From positions 1 through 11,681 of the forward strand of contig JAIOHO010000375.1 in assembly GCA_019912905.1 (NCBI GenBank): a stretch of DNA of 11,681 bases, written 5' to 3'. Position numbers and translations under genes: made by a program. This DNA comes from Anaerolineae bacterium. Lineage in GTDB: Bacteria; Chloroflexota; Anaerolineae; Aggregatilineales; Phototrophicaceae. The notes beneath the pieces were generated by a model. It had not been told where the DNA came from, made no database searches, and worked only from the letters and a program-made list of their open reading frames with translations. Shown here in pieces: positions 5,946-11,681 of this stretch. How positions within the stretch are numbered: position 1 is the stretch's first letter; each line of letters begins with the position of its first letter.

Positions 5946-7343
5946 TCAGGAATGATGGCCGGTAATCTGGTCAAAGGTGGCGCGACCTTCGGAAACGAAC
6001 AGTCCCAGCTGCCCGGCACGATGATCGTACATCCGGCTGTTCAGCGCCACCGCGCCATTACAATAGACGACAATGGCGTTTTCTTCAATGAAGACTTCGA
6101 TCTGGAGTTCGCGGCTTTCCGGCAGGGGCCGCTCCAGCATGAAGGGCACATCGCCAGGGCGCGGCCAGCGGTCGAAGACGATGCGCCGGTTGGCCGGTTC
6201 CCAGCGCAGTGCATAATAATGTTCCAGCACGTCATCCGCGCGCAGCAGCAGCCCGCAGGCGCGCGTGTCCGCATCACAGCGGATGCGGCAGGTGACATGG
6301 CACGCATCGGGCAGATCGCCCAGCAGAGCCGCCGCAAACCCATCGGTCGGCCCGCTGGAATAGACATCTCCGTCCTGCTGCCAGGTGCCCAGGCGCGGCG
6401 CGAAGGTCAGCGCGACCGGCTGAGTCAGCAGGGCAGCTCGTTCGGGCGGGGCCTTTACCAGCAGCCCGGAATCGGCCCCGGCGTGCAGCTCGTGCAGGAT
6501 CATGCTGCCGCCCCATTCCCACGGGCCGTCGTCGCTTTCCCCGGCGCGGGTCGGGTTCCAGCCAAAGGCGAAGCGCCGCACGCCGTCGGAGGCAGTTTTG
6601 GCGGCATAGAAGGCGCGGCCATCGAAGCTGTCATTCGGGGGAGCCAGCCAGGGACCGGCCAGCGACGCGCTCATACGGTAATGGGTGATGTGCCGCTCGC
6701 TGAAGGTCGAATACACCAGCACCCAGGAATCCTTCCAGCGGAACAGGTCTGGGCATTCGTGCGTGAAGTACAGACGTGGTGACCAGAACGGCGGCTGCAC
6801 GGTCCAGGTCTCCAGGTCCGGCGATGTCGCCAGCCCGATGCAACCGCGCCGATTCGAAGGACCGTCTTTTTCACGCGCCGCCAGCAGCATCCAGTATTCC
6901 CCGACTTCGGCGTTCCAGAAGGGGAACGGATCGCGCCAGTCGATCGACTCATACCAGCGCGGGTCAGCGGCGAGAATCGGGTTGCCGGGGTCTTTGTCCC
7001 AGGTGCGCAGGTCGCGGCTGGTGGCCCGGCAGATCGTCTGCGGCTGATTCGGCCCGCGATAACCGGTATAAAACAGGTGGAACAGGCCGTCGCGTTCGAT
7101 CACCGTGCCGGTGAAGCAGCTCACGTCATCCGGTGCGCCGGGTGGCCCTGGCTCGACGACCAGCGGCCATTCTTCCCAGGTCACCAGGTCGCGCGAGACC
7201 GCGTGAGCGTAAGGGGTGCCATCCGCGCCATGCCGCGTCGGGGGCAGGGGAGCCTTGAGATAAAAGGCGTGGTAGGCTCCCTGCCAGTAGAACGGGATGA
7301 CGTCGCCAACAAAGCCATCGGTCGGGCGATAAAAGATGCGCAC
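5946..7343 (-). CDS. Divergent GH32-family hydrolase (beta-fructosidase type, clan GH-J)
   Basis: 465 residues from a GTG start, with a five-bladed propeller domain (to about 300) and a C-terminal beta-sandwich (about 325-465). Seen: RDP (R137-D138-P139 in DWRDPFPFW), ECP (E196-C197-P198, the acid/base glutamate of GH32) and FTG (77-79). The classical N-terminal nucleophile motif NDPNG is absent; the equivalent strand reads GDVIPFYW with D14 in the expected place before YHAFY, a form that I associate with a separate GH32-like subgroup. The protein has no signal peptide, so it probably acts inside the cell on imported fructosides or related oligosaccharides. It begins three nt after the permease stop, with AAAGG about 7 nt before the GTG, clearly within the transporter operon. 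The exact sugar is uncertain: sucrose, short fructans, or another glycan used by a GH-J relative. Confidence 0.8.
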   Translation of the reverse strand: MRIFYRPTDGFVGDVIPFYWQGAYHAFYLKAPLPPTRHGADGTPYAHAVSRDLVTWEEWPLVVEPGPPGAPDDVSCFTGTVIERDGLFHLFYTGYRGPNQPQTICRATSRDLRTWDKDPGNPILAADPRWYESIDWRDPFPFWNAEVGEYWMLLAAREKDGPSNRRGCIGLATSPDLETWTVQPPFWSPRLYFTHECPDLFRWKDSWVLVYSTFSERHITHYRMSASLAGPWLAPPNDSFDGRAFYAAKTASDGVRRFAFGWNPTRAGESDDGPWEWGGSMILHELHAGADSGLLVKAPPERAALLTQPVALTFAPRLGTWQQDGDVYSSGPTDGFAAALLGDLPDACHVTCRIRCDADTRACGLLLRADDVLEHYYALRWEPANRRIVFDRWPRPGDVPFMLERPLPESRELQIEVFIEENAIVVYCNGAVALNSRMYDHRAGQLGLFVSEGRATFDQITGHHS

Positions 7344-7346
7344 CGC

Positions 7347-8246
7347 CTAACCTTTCAGGCCGCCCATCATCAAGCCTTCGATCAGATAGCGCTGACCGAA
7401 CATGTAGATGATGATCACCGGGATGGTCGAAAGGACGATGCCCGCCAGCACCACCGAGATGCTGCCGGTCGCCATGTAACCCTGCAAATCGACGATCCCC
7501 AGCGTGATCGGGAAGCGCTCCTTGGTGTTCATGAAGATCAGCGGCGTGAAATAATCATTCCACTTGGCGTTGAAGGTCAGCACCGCCAGGATCGCCAGCC
7601 CGGGCGAGGCCAGCGGGAGATAGATTTTTCGGAAAATCTGCCACTGATTGGCCCCGTCGATCATGGCCGCTTCCTCGAAATCGTTCGGGATCTGGAGGAA
7701 ATACTGGCGCAGCAGGAACGTCCCAAAGGCGGTCGAAATGCCTGGGATGATTAAGGCCCACAGGGTATCGCTCAGGCCAAACACCCGCGAAATCAGGATA
7801 AAGACCGGGATGATGGTGGCCTGCCCGGGGATCATCAGGGTTGCCAGCACGATCCAGAACAGGACATTGCGGCCCCGGAAGCGCAGCCGCGCAAAGGCAT
7901 AACCTGCCAGCGATGCCGTCAGCAGTTGGCCGCAGACCACCGAAATGGTGATGGCAAAGCTGTTCAGAATCTGATTCCAGAAGGGAATCTCATCGAAGAC
8001 CCGCGTGTAGTTGCTGAAATCCATGTCCACCGGAATCCACTCCGGCGGCACCGTAAACGATTGGGCCGGGGTGCGCAGCGACGTGGACACCACCCACACG
8101 AACGGCATCAGGGTAAAGACAGCCATGACCGACAACAGTAGCAGTTGGAGCCAGCTGCCTGGATTCCTGGGAAGCCATTCCGGTCTGCGAAAGCGAGTCC
8201 TGGCCTGGGCAGTGTCCCTGGTACTCACGGTCGTTGATTGCATCAT
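7347..8246 (-). CDS. Sugar ABC transporter permease, MalG type
   Basis: 299 residues of the binding-protein-dependent inner-membrane permease family that takes up oligosaccharides (CUT1 type). Seen: a first membrane helix (33-55), about six hydrophobic segments in all, and the cytoplasmic EAA loop E192-A-A-M-I-D-G-A-N (192-200) that docks to the ATPase, followed by KIYLPLASPGLA. The C-terminus ends GLMMGGLKG, usual for MalG-type partners. It follows the MalF-type gene by 7 nt. Two ATG codons stand in a row (8246 and 8243) after a GGGGG element; the second has the better spacing (6 nt against 3), so the true protein may be one residue shorter. Confidence 0.93.
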   Translation of the reverse strand: MMQSTTVSTRDTAQARTRFRRPEWLPRNPGSWLQLLLLSVMAVFTLMPFVWVVSTSLRTPAQSFTVPPEWIPVDMDFSNYTRVFDEIPFWNQILNSFAITISVVCGQLLTASLAGYAFARLRFRGRNVLFWIVLATLMIPGQATIIPVFILISRVFGLSDTLWALIIPGISTAFGTFLLRQYFLQIPNDFEEAAMIDGANQWQIFRKIYLPLASPGLAILAVLTFNAKWNDYFTPLIFMNTKERFPITLGIVDLQGYMATGSISVVLAGIVLSTIPVIIIYMFGQRYLIEGLMMGGLKG

Positions 8247-8253
8247 GCACCCC

Positions 8254-9213
8254 CTAGTTGTAGAAGACCCAACGGCGGCTGAGGACGAACTGAACGCCGG
8301 TGACGATCATGATGACCGCAAACAGGATCAGGGCAATCGCCGACCCATAGCCGAAGTCGAGGTTGCCGAAGGCGTTTTCGTACATCATCATCACCACGGT
8401 CCGGCTGGCATCGCCCGGACCACCGCGCGTCATGATGAACGGCTCATCGAAGAATTGCAGCATTTTGATGATGTCCGTCACCGTGGCGAACAGGATGGTG
8501 GGGCTGAGGAGGGGCAGCACGATGCTGCGGATGCGCCGCCAGCCTGCCGCGCCATCGACCTGAGCCGCTTCGAGCACTTCACTGGGTAAGCTGCTCACGC
8601 CGCCCAGGTAAATGATGAAGGTAAAGCCCATGTTGCGCCAGACGGTGGTCAGGGAAATCGTCCACAGGACGACGTTGCTGTCCGTCAGCCAGGCAATTTT
8701 GGGAACGCCGACCTTCCCCAGGTAGTAATTGATGACGCCGAAATCCTGATGGAACAGGTAGCCCAGGGTCACCGCTACGGCGGCGCCGGACAGCAGGACC
8801 GGCAGGAAGTAGGCGGTGCGGAAGAAATAGCCCAGCGCCCGGCTCGCCAGCCGGTGCACGGCCAGGGCCAGCGACATCGCCAGCACTTCCAGCATCGTAA
8901 CCGTCATGATGACCAGCAAAAATGTATTTCGGAAGCTTACAAAAACGCGCGGGTCGCTGAACAGGCGCTCGAAATTGGCGAACCCGATGACCTCCGGTGG
9001 ACGGAAGACATTCCATTTAAAAAAACTGAGCGCGAAGGTGAACAGCATCGGCCCCACAATAAACAGCAGCAGTCCAACGATGGTCGGGATCAGGAAGGTA
9101 TAGCCCAGGATGGCACGCTGCCGCTTGATTCCATTCATCGTATCGGCGGCCAGCCAGCGCACCAGCGCATTCCGCCGGGGACCCTCAGAAGGTTGAACAG
9201 TGTAACTCGTCAC
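8254..9213 (-). CDS. Sugar ABC transporter permease, MalF type
   Basis: 319 residues from a GTG start, with GGAGGA ending 4 nt upstream (9218-9223). Seen: an N-terminal cytoplasmic stretch of about 35 residues, six hydrophobic segments starting with GYTFLIPTIVGLLLFIVGP, the EAA loop LEAAQVDGAAGWRRI (214-228) with LPLLSP after it, and QFFDEPFIMTRGGPG, the element before the last helices that is typical of MalF/UgpA-type proteins. It would pair with the MalG-type product to form the channel for the sugar delivered by the binding protein. No ATPase gene of the MalK/MsmK type is present in the window, so an ATPase encoded elsewhere, shared among importers, is inferred. Confidence 0.93.
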   Translation of the reverse strand: MTSYTVQPSEGPRRNALVRWLAADTMNGIKRQRAILGYTFLIPTIVGLLLFIVGPMLFTFALSFFKWNVFRPPEVIGFANFERLFSDPRVFVSFRNTFLLVIMTVTMLEVLAMSLALAVHRLASRALGYFFRTAYFLPVLLSGAAVAVTLGYLFHQDFGVINYYLGKVGVPKIAWLTDSNVVLWTISLTTVWRNMGFTFIIYLGGVSSLPSEVLEAAQVDGAAGWRRIRSIVLPLLSPTILFATVTDIIKMLQFFDEPFIMTRGGPGDASRTVVMMMYENAFGNLDFGYGSAIALILFAVIMIVTGVQFVLSRRWVFYN

Positions 9214-9233
9214 GCGGTCCTCCCCTGTGGATG

Positions 9234-9262
9234 AGCGGGGAACCGTTCACAGGTTCCCCGCT
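9234..9262 (-). promoter_or_regulatory. Intercistronic hairpin between binding-protein and permease genes
   Basis: A perfect 11-bp stem (AGCGGGGAACC with GGTTCCCCGCT) around a 7-nt loop, 45 nt after the binding-protein stop and 20 nt before the MalF-type start. There is no U-tract on the minus strand, so it is not a full intrinsic terminator. In many sugar importer operons a structure at this place protects the upstream message from 3' decay or thins transcription, so that binding protein exceeds permease. That role is inferred here from position and stability. Confidence 0.65.
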
Positions 9263-9307
9263 GTGTGACTGTACGAACACTAAAGGACGTGGTGCGTTAT
9301 CGCAGCG

Positions 9308-10744
9308 TTAGTTGCTTGGGGGGTAGGATGGGTTGCGTGCGTATAACGCTTCCAGTTCAGACTGCATGCCATCCAGGGCATCCTTGGGCGTCATTTCGCC
9401 GCTGGTCGCCAGGCTGGTGTAGCGCGTGTAGATATTGGTTTCTTCGATGGAGAAGGTCGGTGCCGGGATCGGGCCGGTGTCTGGCCGCTTGTCGAGCGTG
9501 TCATAGAACACGTGCCAGTTGGCCGGGCCGGTCTTCGAGTAGCGTTCCTCGTTGTTCATCGAACGGCGCACCGGGGTGGTGCGGGTCCGCTCGCCGAAGA
9601 AGCCGATCATTTCCATGACGTCTTTGCGCGTGTTGAATTTGACGAATTCCCAGGCGGCATCTTCGTTGCCGCCGCCGTTCAGAATCCAGGCCGCGCCGAC
9701 ACCCAACTGGTGACGCTGGGTCGCCCACTTGGGCCAGAACTGGACGTCGAAACCACCCTTTTCCATGCCTGCATTAGTCAGGCCGCCCGACCAGAAGCCG
9801 CCTGCCGGGGTCATGCCGAGTTTACCGCTGGTGAAGAAGCCCTGGAGCGTGGCGCCGCCGCCGAGTTCGACCACCGGGGTCAGGCCCTGCTCGGTCAGCG
9901 AAACGACGAATTCCAGCGCTTCGACCATGGCCGGGTTGTTGGCCTGTGGTGCGGGCCAGAGCCAGCCGCCGCCGCGTCCAGCCGCGTTAGGATCATCTTT
10001 GTAGAAGGTGCCCCACAGCCATTCGCCGCCGGGAGCGCGCTCTTCAGCCAGCAGATTGGTATCGTTCACGAAGAACCAGGGAGTCCAACTGCCCCACAGA
10101 CGATTAGTCCAGCCGTAACCGAAGGAATCGCCGCCGCCGATGCCGGTCATCGCCTTGGCATATTCGACGAAGTCATCCTTGGTCCATTCTTCACCGGGCA
10201 CTTCCAGGCCAGCTTCTGTGAGCAGGGCCGTATTGAAGTACATGTTGGCGGCGTTGAAGTCACGCGGAAGCTGGTACAGGTCGTCCTGGTAGAGGTCGGT
10301 TTCGACTAGTACCGGGCTGACATCCGAGAAGTACTCGGCCAGGTCGGCCTGCGAGTCCATGACGCGGTTCTTGAGCGGCAGCGCCAGCCCTTCACCCGCG
10401 TAAAGCTGGGTCGCTTCCGTGGCCGCATAGCCGATGTCCACCGGCTGTCCGGCGGCAAGCTGCGCCAGAATCTTGCTGGCGATCTCGGCATGGTCCACAC
10501 CGGTGATGTTGACGAACTCGATGTTGACGTTGGGGGCGACTTCCTTATAGGCTGCCACCACGTCGGCGTATTCCTGCTCACTTTCCTGGAAGCGAATGGT
10601 GACCGCATCCTGGAGGGGTGGTGCCGCGAAACCCGACGCGGCGTCCGACGCCAGTACGGTCGCGGCGCTCAACCCGGAGGCCAGGCCAGCGGCCCCGGCT
10701 GCCGTCGCTTTCAACATCTCTCGACGACTCATCTTGCGTTGCAT
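9308..10744 (-). CDS. Extracellular sugar-binding protein of the ABC importer, Tat signal
   Basis: 478 residues of the family 1 (MalE/UgpB-like) solute-binding proteins. Seen: a twin-arginine signal S6-R7-R8-E-M-L-K followed by an alanine/glycine-rich helix to about residue 32; mature start near DAASGFAAPP; a first strand VTIRFQESEQEYADVVAAYK; and long aromatic-rich stretches (GSWTPWFF, GGGWLWPAP, GGFWSGG) that would line a sugar cleft. There is no lipobox cysteine after the signal, so tethering by lipid is not predicted, which is common in monoderm-like Chloroflexota but unlike Firmicutes. It is the first gene of the importer set and probably presents fructosides or related oligosaccharides, judged from the two GH32 genes around it. 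The start is firm: AGGAG 6 nt before the ATG. Folding before export through Tat would be expected. Confidence 0.93.
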   Translation of the reverse strand: MQRKMSRREMLKATAAGAAGLASGLSAATVLASDAASGFAAPPLQDAVTIRFQESEQEYADVVAAYKEVAPNVNIEFVNITGVDHAEIASKILAQLAAGQPVDIGYAATEATQLYAGEGLALPLKNRVMDSQADLAEYFSDVSPVLVETDLYQDDLYQLPRDFNAANMYFNTALLTEAGLEVPGEEWTKDDFVEYAKAMTGIGGGDSFGYGWTNRLWGSWTPWFFVNDTNLLAEERAPGGEWLWGTFYKDDPNAAGRGGGWLWPAPQANNPAMVEALEFVVSLTEQGLTPVVELGGGATLQGFFTSGKLGMTPAGGFWSGGLTNAGMEKGGFDVQFWPKWATQRHQLGVGAAWILNGGGNEDAAWEFVKFNTRKDVMEMIGFFGERTRTTPVRRSMNNEERYSKTGPANWHVFYDTLDKRPDTGPIPAPTFSIEETNIYTRYTSLATSGEMTPKDALDGMQSELEALYARNPSYPPSN

Positions 10745-10750
10745 AGTAAA

Positions 10751-10755
10751 CTCCT
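10751..10755 (-). promoter_or_regulatory. Ribosome binding site of the sugar-binding protein gene
   Basis: AGGAG on the minus strand 6 nt before the ATG at 10744. The 101-nt gap up to the GH32 stop (10745-10845) also contains TATGAT, which could be a -10 box (10772-10777), and two short palindromes (TGATCA, CGGATCCG), but no good -35 partner, so a separate promoter here is possible but not shown. Confidence 0.6.
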
Positions 10756-10845
10756 AAATCTATTTGCGGTGATCATAACGCGGATCCGGTACGAAAACTG
10801 CAATTTCCTTCGATTTACGATCGTCACCTCCTATTCGCTAACGGG

Positions 10846-11681
10846 TCAGGCGGGCCAGATGGACCGGATTTCCCATGCATGCAGCGACCGCAGACGGCCA
10901 TCGCTGTCATGGGCGACGAGCCTCACCGCGACGCTGTCCGCGCGGGTGGGGTAAACGCGGCTGGTGATGCTGGTGCGTTGATTGGCTATGACTTCGATCA
11001 CCGAGCCATCGACAAGAATGCGAAGCTGAAGGGGTTCGTCCGGGGCCAGCACATGCGCAGCGCTGTGGGCCTGATGATCGACTCGTTCATCCAGGCTGGA
11101 ATGCTCCCGTTCGATGCGCAGCTGCTGAGTCTGGGCGTCGTACAGAATCGACGTGTATTCCGAATCGTCCGCGGCGCACAGCACGTTCAGGCCGAAGGTT
11201 CCCTGCTGTCCAGGTGTGAATTCCGCCTCGATGTCCAGCGCGCGGCCCCCCGGCTCCAGGGTAAAATGCTCGGCCAGAGTGCTCAGGTCGATGTCGGCGT
11301 AATGGTGGTGACTGCCGCGCTGGGCGGCCAGTTCGGACACGGGTTCCATTCCCAGGTGGTGGTCGGGCAGCAGCGTCAGCATGCGCGGGACAGACTGCAC
11401 GCCTGACCAACCCGCTTCGACCTGAGCCGGGACCGGGCGGCCTTCGCGCAGCCAGCCCCACAGCAGGCGGCGGCCCTGGTCGTCCTGCGTCGTCAGCGGC
11501 GCGTAAAGATAGGCATGATCCAGCGTACCCTCGACTTCGGGCACAAACTGATGATCCTCATAGCGGCCCACAAAATAGAAGACCAGACCGGTTTTCCCGC
11601 CGATGTGCGCCGACAGAATCAGCACCCACTGATCGCCCAGCGGGAAAAAGTTCGGACATTCCCAGGTACGCCCGTTTTGGC
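10846..11681 (-). CDS. GH32 beta-fructosidase, C-terminal part (cut by window edge)
   Basis: 277 residues are visible in an open frame that continues past the right edge; the N-terminal nucleophile region is outside the window. Seen: WECPNFFPLGDQW at the very start, whose E-C-P carries the acid/base glutamate of GH32; YLYAPLTTQDDQGRRLLWGWLREGR-type strands of the fourth and fifth propeller blades (conserved WGWLREGR); then the C-terminal beta-sandwich with ILVDGSVIEVIANQRTSITSRVYP, a standard GH32 end. This is a conventional invertase/levanase/inulinase-type enzyme, distinct from the divergent GH32 gene downstream. Whether it is secreted cannot be seen because the N-terminus is missing. It is the upstream neighbour of the binding-protein gene, 101 nt away, and points to fructose-containing sugars as the substrates of the locus. 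Confidence 0.9.
   Translation of the reverse strand, partial: QNGRTWECPNFFPLGDQWVLILSAHIGGKTGLVFYFVGRYEDHQFVPEVEGTLDHAYLYAPLTTQDDQGRRLLWGWLREGRPVPAQVEAGWSGVQSVPRMLTLLPDHHLGMEPVSELAAQRGSHHHYADIDLSTLAEHFTLEPGGRALDIEAEFTPGQQGTFGLNVLCAADDSEYTSILYDAQTQQLRIEREHSSLDERVDHQAHSAAHVLAPDEPLQLRILVDGSVIEVIANQRTSITSRVYPTRADSVAVRLVAHDSDGRLRSLHAWEIRSIWPA

Noticed and set aside
4577..5965. Long plus-strand open frame (462 codons) antisense to the chaperonin-like gene
   Set aside because: It is an antisense shadow of a GC-rich gene; the minus-strand product aligns to GroEL over its full length.
5933..6019. N-terminal extension of the chaperonin-like protein by 29 residues
   Set aside because: It overlaps the end of the GH32-like gene and has no counterpart in GroEL; the protein from 5932 starts where GroEL-like sequence begins.
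10738..10836. Small minus-strand frame of about 32 codons starting at a GTG next to AGGAG, before the binding-protein gene
   Set aside because: The AGGAG directly abuts the GTG, leaving no normal spacing, and the product is an arginine-rich peptide overlapping the binding-protein start; not supportable as a gene.

Overview
The window reads like the chromosome of a GC-rich bacterium, most likely a Chloroflexota (Anaerolineae-like) organism. This is inferred from three things: a Tat-exported sugar-binding protein with no lipobox cysteine, sugar ABC permeases with no dedicated ATPase gene nearby, and the gene mix itself. No ribosomal RNA or marker gene is present to prove it. All ten genes that I can support lie on the minus strand, so the biological order runs from right to left. 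The long plus-strand open frames are antisense shadows produced by the high GC content.

Right part (about 11681 to 5946) is a fructan/sucrose-type carbohydrate utilisation locus. It starts with the C-terminal half of a GH32 beta-fructosidase that is cut by the window edge. Next come a Tat-type extracellular sugar-binding protein, two MalF/MalG-type permeases, and a second, divergent GH32-like hydrolase. From MalF onward the genes are packed with gaps of 3 to 13 nt. A perfect 11-bp hairpin lies between the binding protein and MalF, where it could set the usual excess of binding protein over membrane parts.

Middle part (5932 to 3393) continues the same tight run with two unexpected genes. One is a divergent GroEL/Cpn60 paralogue of 541 residues. 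By eye alignment it has lost both catalytic ATPase aspartates (positions equivalent to E. coli GroEL D52 and D398), keeps the D87 equivalent and a hydrophobic apical groove, and lacks the GGM tail. Two bases after its stop codon comes a cytoplasmic beta-propeller protein with six Asp-box (BNR) repeats. A pseudo-ATPase chaperonin coupled to a propeller inside a sugar operon is the most unusual part of the window.

Left part (3255 to 1) is more loosely spaced: an MFS transporter, a secreted beta-lactamase-fold serine hydrolase (class C / D,D-peptidase type), and, running off the left edge, the first 129 residues of an FRG-domain protein. GC content falls from roughly 65% to roughly 50% around position 560, which suggests that the FRG gene starts a region of different origin. 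No tRNA, rRNA, CRISPR array, transposase or integrase was seen, and no stretch longer than 300 bases lacks a gene.
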